Shown: piece by piece, positions 1-7,578 of the stretch
Layout of the letters: each line of letters starts with the position of its first letter
Numbering within the stretch: the first letter of the stretch is position 1
Source of the DNA: Anaerobutyricum faecale
GTDB taxonomy: Bacteria > Bacillota > Clostridia > Lachnospirales > Lachnospiraceae
Assembly (NCBI GenBank): GCA_019119645.1
Contig: DWWR01000055.1
Coordinates: forward strand, 1-36,193
Reading direction: 5' to 3'
DNA: 36,193 bases
Position numbers and translations under genes: made by a program
The notes under the pieces: model-generated
What the model was told of the DNA's origin: nothing
What the model saw: only the letters and a program-made list of their open reading frames with translations
Database searches by the model: none

Positions 1-132
1 TTCGACCGCGCCATCTCTGCAGCTAAAAAGAAAGGCTACCTGGAAGACGGCGATGTGACTGTCATCACCTCCGGCGTTCCGATCGGACGTTCCGGAACTA
101 CAAATATGATGAAGGTTCAGGTTGTGGATTAA
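1..132 (+). CDS. pyk: Pyruvate kinase, C-terminal end (partial)
   Basis: Only the last 43 codons are in the window; the frame is open from base 1 and stops at TAA 130-132. The peptide contains DVTVITSGVPIGRSGTTNMM, the characteristic C-terminal strand and loop of pyruvate kinase, where the G-x-S-G-T-T-N motif ends the allosteric domain. The enzyme converts phosphoenolpyruvate and ADP to pyruvate and ATP in glycolysis. The gene enters from the left edge on the plus strand and is followed by a clear terminator. Nothing can be said about its N-terminus. Confidence 0.9.
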   Translation, partial: FDRAISAAKKKGYLEDGDVTVITSGVPIGRSGTTNMMKVQVVD

Positions 133-194
133 ACCCCATCCATTCAATTTTGTTTGTGCGTATGCCGCGCATACAAGAAATTTACACATAAGGA

Positions 195-228
195 ATCCCC
201 GGTTGAACCGCCGGGGATTTTTCTTTTA
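195..228 (+). terminator. Rho-independent terminator after pyk
   Basis: An 8-bp perfect stem (ATCCCCGG pairing with CCGGGGAT) closes a short loop and is followed by TTTTCTTTT. It lies 62 bases after the pyk stop codon. A smaller perfect hairpin (GTATGC/GCATAC, 160-174) lies between the two. Confidence 0.85.
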
Positions 229-303
229 TCTTTGTGTGTGCCGCAGCAATCTGTCATGACCGCCATACATTTTCTCAAAGTCCTCTCAGATTGATTGAAA
301 CAT

Positions 304-786
304 TCACTTTTCATTACTTTCCGGAGTCAAGCCAAATTCTTCACAGAGAGCTTCGAACCTCTTCTGTTCTTTTTCCTTGACTGCCTTGGAAAGATCATTC
401 ATGCAATGGTGAATCACATCGGCGTCTTTTAATACTTCATCCATCGGCCCATCCACCACCAGCTTGTCATCATGATGATAAATGGCTGAACAGATCACCT
501 CTGTCTCCTCCTGACTGGTCAGTCCCAGTTCTCCCAGAATTGCCCTGGCAAGCTCTGCCCCTTTATGGGCATGATCTTCATAGGAACCTGTTTTGTAGGC
601 ATGCATATCATGCAGCATAGCCGCCATAGAAGCCAGTTCCGGATCTTCGCCGCGCTTCTTTGCAATCATGGCAGCTGCCAGCGATACCCCATAAAGATGG
701 GCGACTGCACTAATCATTTTCTCTTTATTCTCCATCTTAAGCAGTTCAGCATCCACATATGCTCTCAATTCTTTTAATCGACTCAT
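304..786 (-). CDS. HD-domain protein, probable metal-dependent phosphohydrolase
   Basis: A 160-residue soluble protein. The HD signature is visible: His30, the His59-Asp60 pair in the AAMLHDMHAY segment, further His at 74, 104 and 105, and Asp123 in KDADVIHH. This is the metal-binding pattern of HD phosphohydrolases, which act on nucleotides or other phosphomonoesters. The exact substrate cannot be read from the sequence. The start has a good ribosome site (AAAGGAG, 9 bases upstream). It begins 22 bases after the cutC stop on the same strand, so the two are probably co-transcribed. No fused domains are seen. Confidence 0.8.
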   Translation of the reverse strand: MSRLKELRAYVDAELLKMENKEKMISAVAHLYGVSLAAAMIAKKRGEDPELASMAAMLHDMHAYKTGSYEDHAHKGAELARAILGELGLTSQEETEVICSAIYHHDDKLVVDGPMDEVLKDADVIHHCMNDLSKAVKEKEQKRFEALCEEFGLTPESNEK

Positions 787-808
787 CCCAATACTCCTTT
801 CTTAAAAT

Positions 809-1591
809 TTAACTCCATTTACTTTCCAGGATTTCTTTCGCCTCCCGTATCACCGCGCCATCCGTCCGGTAAATTTCAAACTCGCTGATACCCGGAAGTC
901 CCATATTCACTTTAGGATTCCGCCATGTCATCGCACTGTCCAGTACCTTTTTTCCGGACATATGGAAATGTTTTGCCGGCATCTGAGAAAGAATCTGACG
1001 AATCACTTCCGGCGTCACACCGGCGCCGATAAGAATATCCATCCCTTCCGGCGCCTTTTCTATCAGTTGCTTCAGCATGTCTCTGCCTGCCAGACAGCTG
1101 GCTTCCTGGCCCGATGTCAGGATTGTATCCACTCCCAGTCCGGCTGCCTGCTCCATCACTTCAAAAGGATCCCGGCATACATCAAAGGCCCGATGCAATG
1201 TAATATGACAGTTTCCAGCCGCTGCAATCATCTCCTTCATCTGTGGCACATGCAGACTGCCATCAGAATGCAGGCTGCCAATTACGATTCCATGGGCTCC
1301 TTCTCTGGCAAATGTTTCGATTTCCCGGCACATAATAGCCAGTTCATGGTCCGTATAATGAAAATCCCCAAACCGCGGACGGATCAGTACATTGATATCA
1401 ATGTCCGACTCTGCCCGGATCTCCCGGAACAGCTCCAGACTCGGTGTCGTTCCCCCAATGACCAGATTGGCACACAGCTCCAGCCTTGTCGCCCCATTTT
1501 CTGCCGCCTCCAGAGCCGACTCCGTGCAGTCCGCACAGACCTCCAGGGTATAAGGAGCTTCCTGAGAATCTCTTTTTGCATTTGTTTCCAT
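809..1591 (-). CDS. cutC: CutC family protein
   Basis: A 260-residue TIM-barrel protein of the CutC family. The N-terminus YTLEVCADCTESALEAAENG, followed by GATRLELCANL and later VLIRPRFGDF, is diagnostic. CutC was named for copper homeostasis in Escherichia coli, but its biochemical role is unsettled. The frame runs upstream to 1630, but the ATG at 1591 is chosen because GAAAGGA lies about 11 bases before it and because family homology begins shortly after. The length is close to the usual ~250 residues. The HD-domain gene follows after 22 bases, which suggests a two-gene operon. Confidence 0.88.
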   Translation of the reverse strand: METNAKRDSQEAPYTLEVCADCTESALEAAENGATRLELCANLVIGGTTPSLELFREIRAESDIDINVLIRPRFGDFHYTDHELAIMCREIETFAREGAHGIVIGSLHSDGSLHVPQMKEMIAAAGNCHITLHRAFDVCRDPFEVMEQAAGLGVDTILTSGQEASCLAGRDMLKQLIEKAPEGMDILIGAGVTPEVIRQILSQMPAKHFHMSGKKVLDSAMTWRNPKVNMGLPGISEFEIYRTDGAVIREAKEILESKWS

Positions 1592-1734
1592 AAATAACAG
1601 AATCCTTTCTTTACGTTTTATCTTCCGCACACTGGCAGATTGATAAAATCATTTTAATACATTTTCCTGTTCAGAACAACAAAAAGGTGAAAGAATCAGA
1701 TCATATTATTAAAATTGTTTTTATATTTTTTATA

Positions 1735-1762
1735 TTGTTTTTTCCCGGAAGAGTGCTATAAT
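1735..1762 (+). promoter_or_regulatory. Predicted sigma-A promoter of the Rpn-like locus
   Basis: TTGTTT (1735-1740), a 16-bp spacer and TATAAT (1757-1762), with TGC directly before the -10 hexamer. It lies in a very AT-rich stretch. Transcription would start near 1769, giving a leader of about 165 bases that consists of the degenerate repeats described next. Confidence 0.55.
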
Positions 1763-1782
1763 AAAAGCATCTTAAATTACTA

Positions 1783-1938
1783 TTTTCCCGCAGTCCGGAG
1801 AGAGCTGCTTAACAATAAAAGGACTTATCATTTTGTTTCCTGCTGTCTGGAAAGAAACCCGCTCAGCAATAAGGAAGCGTATACTTTTGTTTCTTGCTGC
1901 CTGGAGAGACCCGTTTGACAGTAAGGAGGCGTATAATG
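1783..1938 (+). repeat. Degenerate 52-54-bp tandem repeats carrying ribosome-site-like sequence
   Basis: Two clear units start at 1831 and 1885 (TTTTGTTTCCTGCTGTCTGG and TTTTGTTTCTTGCTGCCTGG), preceded by a more decayed unit near 1783. The last unit ends in the AAGGAGGCGTATAATG that supplies the ribosome site and start codon of the Rpn-like gene; the earlier unit has AAGGAAGCGTATAC at the same place. A nearly identical single unit (2897-2953) precedes the second gene copy. The repeat therefore appears to be the gene's own start region, multiplied. Confidence 0.7.
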
Positions 1939-2889
1939 GCTGCAAGAGGCTCACCTTATGATGATGTTTTTCGGACAATACTCAATGACTGCCGGTCTCT
2001 GATCCACCCTCTTCTCAATGAAATCTTCGGAGAAAGATATTCCGGCCAGGAACCCATCCACTTTGGTTCCAACGAGCATTTTCTGGAACGGCAGAACGGC
2101 GAAAGCGACAAACGGATCACCGACAGCAGCTTCACAGTATCCGGCATCCTTCTCATCCGATACCATCTGGAGTGTCAGAGTACCGTGGATTCCACCATGG
2201 ACCGGCGCTTTTTTGAATACGATTCACAGATTGCCTTGGAAGACAGCGAGAAAGTAGAGGATATCCTCACTCTTTCCTTTCCAAAATCAGCAGTTCTCTT
2301 TTTAAGAAAGACTGCCTCGGCACCACGGCAGCTGCAGATCCGGTTAAAGATTGTTCATCCCGAAAAAACTGTCACTTGGGAGATACCGATTATCTACATC
2401 ATTGACTATACTTTAGAAGAACTTTTTGACAAAAATCTTCTGCTCCTTCTTCCTTTCCATCTCTTCTGCTATGAACATGCATTTCTGGAAATGGAGCGGG
2501 ACGCCAAAAAACGAGAACATCTAAAAAACATCTGTGCCGACATACGTTTTCGGCTGGAACGGATGGCATGGAGAGGCACAATAACCGAATACATCTGCCA
2601 GACCATTCTTGATCTGAGCAGAAAAGTAGCTGAGAATTTATGCGCAAACTATGATACTCTGAAAAAGGAGGTGCTGGATATCATGGGCGGTAAAATATTA
2701 GAATATGAGGCAAAGACGATTCTCAACGAAGGGAAACAGCAGGGCTGGGTTCTTGGCAGAGAGTCCGGAAGGACTGAAACCTATCTGGAACTGGTCAGAG
2801 ACGGACTATTGAATATTACTGATGCAGCAAAACGGATTCCTATGGATGAAAATAAACTGCAGGAACTGTTAAATGAAACGGACCGATAA
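1936..2889 (+). CDS. Rpn/PD-(D/E)XK nuclease family transposase-like protein
   Basis: A 317-residue protein of the Rpn (recombination-promoting nuclease, PDDEXK) type that is multicopy in many Lachnospiraceae. It opens with SPYDDVFRTILNDC. It keeps the predicted nuclease residues Asp63 (RITDSSFTV) and Glu79-x-Gln81 (YHLECQ). The C-terminal part contains the GKILEYEAKTILNEG segment and a helical tail common in this family. The ATG at 1936 is chosen over the upstream in-frame start because AAGGAGG lies 7 bases before it and because the second copy starts at the same point. Related proteins cleave DNA and stimulate RecA-independent recombination; activity here is inferred. The broken second copy follows after 61 bases. 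Confidence 0.75.
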   Translation: MAARGSPYDDVFRTILNDCRSLIHPLLNEIFGERYSGQEPIHFGSNEHFLERQNGESDKRITDSSFTVSGILLIRYHLECQSTVDSTMDRRFFEYDSQIALEDSEKVEDILTLSFPKSAVLFLRKTASAPRQLQIRLKIVHPEKTVTWEIPIIYIIDYTLEELFDKNLLLLLPFHLFCYEHAFLEMERDAKKREHLKNICADIRFRLERMAWRGTITEYICQTILDLSRKVAENLCANYDTLKKEVLDIMGGKILEYEAKTILNEGKQQGWVLGRESGRTETYLELVRDGLLNITDAAKRIPMDENKLQELLNETDR

Positions 2890-2950
2890 ATAAATAACTT
2901 TTTGTTTCTTGCTGCCTGGAGAGACCCGTTTGACAGTAAGGAGGCATATA

Positions 2951-3791
2951 ATGGCTGCAAGAGGCTCACCTTATGATGATGTTTTTCGAACAATACTCAA
3001 TGACTGCCGGTCTCTGATACATCCGCTCCTCAATGAAATCTTCGGAGAAAGGTATTCCGGTCAGGAAGCCATCCACTTTGGCTCCAACGAGCATTTCCTG
3101 GAACGGCAGAACGGTGAAAGTGACAGACGGATCACCGACAGCAGTTTCACGGTATCCGGCATTCATCTCATCCGATACCACCTGGAATGTCAAAGCACCA
3201 GCGATTCCACCATGGACCGGCGCTTTTTTGAATACGATTCACAGATTGCCCTGGAAGACAGCGAGAAAGTAGAGGATATCCTCATTCTTTCCTTTCCATC
3301 TCTTCTGCTATGAACATACATTTCCGGAAATGGAGCGGGACGCCAAAAAACGAGAACATCTAAAAAACATCTGTGCCGACATACGTTTTCGGCTGGAACA
3401 AATGGCACGGAAAGGCACGATTACCGAATACATCTACCGAACCATTCTTGACCTGGGCAGAAAAGTGGCTGAAAACTTATGCGCCAACTATGGCACTGTA
3501 AAAAAGGAGGTTTTAGACATTATGGGCGGTAAAATATTGGAATATGAGGCGAAGACGATTCTTAACGAAGGCAAACAGCAGGGATGGATTCTGGGCAGAA
3601 AGTCCGGACTGGCAGAAGGGCATAATTCGGGACTGGCGGAAGGACATCGTTCTGGACTGGCAGAAGGACGTATCGAAGGAAGGACTGAAACCTATCTGGA
3701 ATTGATTAGAGATGGGATATTAAATATAGCCGATGCAGCAAAGCGGATTCCTATGAAAGAAGGAGAACTCAGGAAACTGCTGAATAAATAA
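2951..3791 (+). pseudogene. Second Rpn-like copy, disrupted by a 176-bp deletion
   Basis: The first ~340 bases are nearly identical to the gene at 1936. After the TCCTTTCCA at 3290-3298 the sequence jumps to what corresponds to base 2460 of the first copy. There the same 9-mer occurs at 2275-2283 and 2451-2459. The missing 176 bp shift the frame, so the N-terminal frame stops at 3313. The C-terminal half remains open to 3791 and could start at ATG 3330. Glu-x-Gln and Asp survive in the first part. The C-terminal half also has a 24-residue insertion of three 8-residue repeats not present in copy one. A short N-terminal protein and a C-terminal protein could each still be made. Confidence 0.75.
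3606..3677 (+). repeat. Three 24-bp in-frame coding repeats
   Basis: Three consecutive 24-bp units beginning GGACTGGCAGAAGG, GGACTGGCGGAAGG and GGACTGGCAGAAGG encode S-G-L-A-E-G-H-N/R-type octapeptides in the broken Rpn-like copy. The intact copy lacks them entirely, so they were gained here or lost there. Gly/Glu-rich tail repeats are common in this protein family. Confidence 0.85.
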
Positions 3792-3972
3792 TCAAAATAC
3801 GCCCTTTTATCCAATGGTTAAATCATAGCAACAAAACTCCCGGGAGCAATGTTAATGCACTGTTTCTCAGAATAACCAGAAATAATATTATTTTCCTGTC
3901 ATTCTGTCTGACATACGGCATAACCGCTTCCGGGAGCTTTTGTGATGTGAAATTATTGAAGGGTTATCTGTT
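3792..3972. other. Intergenic region between convergent genes
   Basis: No gene is seen. CTCCCGGGAGC at 3838-3848 can pair, with one G-T wobble, with GCTTCCGGGAG at 3926-3936, the second arm being followed by CTTTT on the plus strand. This could be a long-loop terminator for the plus-strand locus, but the ~80-base loop makes that weak. Confidence 0.35.
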
Positions 3973-5172
3973 TTAATGTTCTGATACCGGGATTCCTTCC
4001 GGTTCTTTTTCTTCCTGCGCCGAATGGGCAGCCACTGCTTTTTCCGTCTTCGGCTTCCGGTAAATCAGCTCTACGGCCACAAAGGCTGTGATCGGAACAG
4101 CGAGGACAATACCTAAGCTGCCGGCAAGACTCTGCATGATCTCGATGCCAATGTTATTGGAATTAATAAGCTGGTTATAACTTAAATCATAAGCATAATT
4201 AGTCACCAACGTAGAAAGAGCAGTTCCCACATAAGCAAGAATCAAGGTATCTACCATGGTGCCCATCATATCTCTTCCCACATGGATACCTGACATAAAA
4301 AGCTTTCTCTTTCCCAGATGCGGATCAGTGTTGTGAATTTCCTGTACAGTGGAAGCAACAGAGACACCCACGTCTGTGACCGCACCCAGGGCAGAAATAA
4401 TAATACCTGCAAATAAGAGTTCTCCTACTTTAATTGAAGTAATCTGTTGAACATAGATAAGGTTTTCAACATCAGATACATTATAGCCGCCTATACCTGC
4501 AAAATGTCCAAAGACCATGGCGGCCACTGCCGAAGCAACTACACCAATGACCGTACCAATAGTTGCAGCCACTGTCTTGGTTGACAGCCCTCCAATCATT
4601 GCCATAGAGAATATTGTAGCAATGGTACATATGATGACCGACATGAGAATCGGAGAATATCCCCTGTACATTAATGGGAATAAAATAAACAGAATTGTTA
4701 CTCCGGTAAAGGCAAGACTAAGAATCGACTTGAATCCTTTCCATCCGCCCACAAGACAGACACATAAAACAAAAAATGCCACGAATCCATAAATTGCCGC
4801 TGTTCTGTCCTGACTGTAAACCGTGACCAGTGTGGTATCTCCCGAAACACTGACAATAGCGACCACTTTCATGCCAACTTTACAAGTAGCGCCAAACAGC
4901 ATACCGTCCGGACTGGTTGCTTCTACTTCCTGCCCTTTCAGTTCCCCACTGTTTATTTTCAGCATCACCGTTTGATCGCCGACTCGGGAGCCATCTTCAC
5001 TGAGATTATCATCTATAATTTCTGTTACTACTGCCTTTTCAAAGGTACGCCCATCAGTCGAAACCATTTCTTTCTTATCTATATTATTACACGCGATCAA
5101 TACGACAACATAAATGACTGCCAGCACAAGAGCCGCCGTGATTTTTTTCCAATTCATTTTTATTTTACTCAT
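3973..5172 (-). CDS. YibE/F-like multipass membrane protein
   Basis: A 399-residue protein with an N-terminal hydrophobic segment (about 11-27), then an extracytoplasmic beta-rich part (about 40-120). About seven more hydrophobic segments follow between residues 125 and 372. GAVTDVGVSVASTVQEIH, then GRDMMGTMVDTLILAY, are the conserved blocks of the YibE/F family. The family's function is not established; it is thought to be a transporter or exporter. The tail from 373 is charged and cytoplasmic in appearance. The ATG at 5172 has GGAG 7 bases upstream. It is probably its own transcription unit, with the phosphoesterase gene ending about 200 bases upstream behind a terminator. Confidence 0.82.
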   Translation of the reverse strand: MSKIKMNWKKITAALVLAVIYVVVLIACNNIDKKEMVSTDGRTFEKAVVTEIIDDNLSEDGSRVGDQTVMLKINSGELKGQEVEATSPDGMLFGATCKVGMKVVAIVSVSGDTTLVTVYSQDRTAAIYGFVAFFVLCVCLVGGWKGFKSILSLAFTGVTILFILFPLMYRGYSPILMSVIICTIATIFSMAMIGGLSTKTVAATIGTVIGVVASAVAAMVFGHFAGIGGYNVSDVENLIYVQQITSIKVGELLFAGIIISALGAVTDVGVSVASTVQEIHNTDPHLGKRKLFMSGIHVGRDMMGTMVDTLILAYVGTALSTLVTNYAYDLSYNQLINSNNIGIEIMQSLAGSLGIVLAVPITAFVAVELIYRKPKTEKAVAAHSAQEEKEPEGIPVSEH

Positions 5173-5249
5173 TCTTCTACTCCAATTCTATCCGGCAAAA
5201 TGTTTTAATCTGGCAAAACATTTTTACGCCGATAAATATATTTCTTATA

Positions 5250-5273
5250 TTAATATTAAAGTATTAATATTAA
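5250..5273. promoter_or_regulatory. Paired 10-bp palindromes upstream of the YibE/F gene
   Basis: TTAATATTAA occurs at 5250-5259 and again at 5264-5273, separated by AGTA, so each is a perfect palindrome and the pair forms a larger direct repeat. It lies about 80-100 bases before the YibE/F start in a very AT-rich stretch. It could be an operator or merely AT-rich promoter DNA. Confidence 0.35.
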
Positions 5274-5301
5274 ATCTTATATTTTTGTCTGTTCTACCTA
5301 T

Positions 5302-5350
5302 CTCTTTTATAAAAGATAACCGGGATATCCCTCTCTGGACATCCCGGCCA
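5302..5350 (-). terminator. Rho-independent terminator of the phosphoesterase gene
   Basis: On the minus strand CCGGGAT and ATCCCGG (5320-5326 and 5341-5347) form a stem, extended inward by further pairs, followed by TTATCTTTTAT. It lies about 30 bases beyond the phosphoesterase stop codon. The plus strand also shows a T run after the hairpin, so it may work in both directions. Confidence 0.75.
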
Positions 5351-5374
5351 CCTTTTTATTACAGGAAATTTCTC

Positions 5375-7303
5375 CTAGCGAACGGTGAGTTTTTTCACTT
5401 TACTGAAGTTACCATAGACTTTCTGTCCATTTGCATTCTGGAAAGCACGTACCTTTACGTAAACTTTCTTGCCTGTTTTCATCTTCTTGAGTACTTTAGA
5501 AGATTTGGATGCTTTGTTGACGTTGACAGTTTTCACTGCTTTCTTAAAGCCTTTCTTGTAAGTGTACTGAATCTGGTATCCATCGGCACCTTTTACAGTA
5601 TTCCATTTTACAGAAACTTTATTTCCAGCTTTCTTTGTCACCTTAACGCCTTTCACTTTCTTAAGTGAAGAAGCGGCTGTAGATGTCTGAGCAGTCTGTG
5701 AATCCTTATCTTCTCCCTTATTTACAGTGATGTTATAATTGTTATTGGTGATATTTGTAATATTATTCTGTTTATCGTCTGTTGAAGGAGTTTCCTCCTG
5801 CGCATCCGTTTTCTTAATGGTATAGGTCGTTGAGTTTGCTAACTGATTTCCATTATTAATCTTTTCACCTGCATCATATGTTGTCACAGAAAATGTATCA
5901 TCTGTAACTGTAACAACAGAATATGTAGGAGTATGAGACTGACTTCTCTCAGCAATGTAATTCTGCTGTGTAGAAACCAAATCATAATATTTAGAACCAG
6001 ATGCTGAGTTTGCCTCATAATATACGGTTCCTTCCGGATTAACGACAGTTCCGCCTACCACATCACTCTTTAATTCATAGCAGTTCGCATTTTCTCTCTG
6101 GAATGTTCTATCATTATAATTAGGTTTCTGTACTCCTTCGATAGAACTATCTCCATATTTTACATGGTTTTCCCCATCCCCAGATAACTGATATGTTCTG
6201 GAATAGGAATGATCATGTCCCTGAAGAACTACATCGATATCATATTTATCCATAAGAGGAGTTAACTGTGTACGGAGCACCATACCATCGGAATCAGAAT
6301 GGCTTGTAGCTGAACCATAGATATCATGATGGAAAGTTACCACACGCCATTTTGCATCCGGATTTTCTTTAATCGCTTTCTTCATTACATTTTCATGGGT
6401 AGCACAGTTATAGTTGTTCGTATCAAGAACAATGAACAGCACGTTACCATAAGTATAATAATAATCTGTACCTGCTGCTGATTCTCCGCTGTTATATTCG
6501 GAGCTTGCTTCGTCCTGATTATTCGGGTTATTGAAATGTGCTGAATAGTTAGTGAAACCATGATCGTGATTTCCAATGGTCGTTGCTACTGGCAGAGAAC
6601 GAAGGGCAGTTGCTCCCAAATATCCTGAATACTGTTCTTCATTCATGTTCCAATTACGTACAGTTGAAGCATCTGATTCATTAATCTGATCACCGGCAGA
6701 AATCATAAAGCTCAGGTCAAAATTTTCCGTTGCTTGATTTAAAACCTTCTCCCAATTTGTAGCATCCTCTTGATTTGCAACATGACAAGCACCATCATTA
6801 GTAGAATCAGATGTGCTTGCACCAATCTGCGGATCACCTACATAGAGGAAAGAAAAATCAGAAAAAGATCTTGTCTGGTATTTCTCCGGTTCCTGCCACT
6901 TTCCATTTTTCTTTACCTGATAATAATAAGTGGTATTTTCTTTCAGGCCGGTCACAGTCACTTTATTAGAATAGTAGCCATCATTTATTTTCGTATTTTC
7001 CACAGTAGTACTAGCGTTTTCACTGCTACCTTGTACCAGATCATCATCTGTTAAATTCTGACTTGTTCCAAACCGAACCTGAGCGTCATCCTCTTTCTGA
7101 CTATACCAGGCAAAATTTAATTCTGTTTCATCGACTCCTGGTGTCAAGGAAACAAAAGTTTTGTCACTTTTGATCTGTTCCCAATTCCATGTGCTCGCAA
7201 CATCCGCTGCCTTCACATTCGCTGGCATTACCGCTGCTCCAAGGCCAAGACATAAAGATAATGTCGCGATCCCTGCAAACGCTCTAAATTGATTCTTTCT
7301 CAT
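5375..7303 (-). CDS. Secreted purple-acid-phosphatase-like metallophosphoesterase
   Basis: A 642-residue exported protein. A signal peptide spans about 1-32 (hydrophobic core followed by VKAADVA). Next comes a purple-acid-phosphatase N-terminal Fn3-like domain (about 50-145), then a calcineurin-like phosphoesterase domain (about 150-450). The metal ligands are in place: GDPQ (Asp157), GDQ (Asp205), GNHDHG (Asn245, His246), His325/326 and GHDHS (His363, His365). A linker rich in Asn and Thr (about 500-545) leads to a Lys-rich fibronectin type III domain (about 547-642). It probably removes phosphate from extracellular phosphoesters; the substrate is unknown. No LPXTG anchor is seen; the basic C-terminal domain may bind the anionic cell wall. 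The DNA is visibly more AT-rich than its neighbours. Confidence 0.88.
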   Translation of the reverse strand: MRKNQFRAFAGIATLSLCLGLGAAVMPANVKAADVASTWNWEQIKSDKTFVSLTPGVDETELNFAWYSQKEDDAQVRFGTSQNLTDDDLVQGSSENASTTVENTKINDGYYSNKVTVTGLKENTTYYYQVKKNGKWQEPEKYQTRSFSDFSFLYVGDPQIGASTSDSTNDGACHVANQEDATNWEKVLNQATENFDLSFMISAGDQINESDASTVRNWNMNEEQYSGYLGATALRSLPVATTIGNHDHGFTNYSAHFNNPNNQDEASSEYNSGESAAGTDYYYTYGNVLFIVLDTNNYNCATHENVMKKAIKENPDAKWRVVTFHHDIYGSATSHSDSDGMVLRTQLTPLMDKYDIDVVLQGHDHSYSRTYQLSGDGENHVKYGDSSIEGVQKPNYNDRTFQRENANCYELKSDVVGGTVVNPEGTVYYEANSASGSKYYDLVSTQQNYIAERSQSHTPTYSVVTVTDDTFSVTTYDAGEKINNGNQLANSTTYTIKKTDAQEETPSTDDKQNNITNITNNNYNITVNKGEDKDSQTAQTSTAASSLKKVKGVKVTKKAGNKVSVKWNTVKGADGYQIQYTYKKGFKKAVKTVNVNKASKSSKVLKKMKTGKKVYVKVRAFQNANGQKVYGNFSKVKKLTVR

Positions 7304-7504
7304 AACTGAAATTACCTTTCGCCCTTTCTGTTTTATTTTTGTAGATTTTCTTCACATGCATGTTATCTTTATTTTAGAAATGCAGAGTAAAGGATTCTAC
7401 CGTGATTTCGTAAAAAAAAAGTAAAAATTAACAGAAAAAGCGGAAGGTAATGATGTTTTTTCTTTATTAAATTTTGTTTTTTATGTTTATCTCATTTTTT
7501 ACAT
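7304..7504. other. AT-rich upstream region of the phosphoesterase gene
   Basis: No gene is seen. The stretch is strongly AT-rich with long A and T runs around 7410-7510 and presumably carries the phosphoesterase promoter; no hexamer pair with good spacing could be chosen with confidence. Confidence 0.4.
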
Positions 7505-7546
7505 AAAAATTGGTGTTTTGAATTAAAATTCAAAACACCAATTTTT
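7505..7546 (-). terminator. Perfect 19-bp hairpin terminator
   Basis: The arms 7505-7523 and 7528-7546 are exact reverse complements of 19 bases with a TAAA loop, and both ends are A/T runs, so the hairpin can terminate transcription on either strand. It lies 33 bases beyond the stop of the GHL10 glycoside hydrolase gene. Confidence 0.85.
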
Positions 7547-7578
7547 AAACTCTGAAAATTAATTAAATATTCTGCTTT

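Noticed and set aside
962..1597. Plus-strand open frame opposite cutC
   Set aside because: Shadow of a conserved gene with no family features of its own.
1936..3791. Insertion sequence
   Set aside because: Rpn-like proteins are sometimes called transposases, but no terminal inverted repeats or target duplication are visible around the pair.
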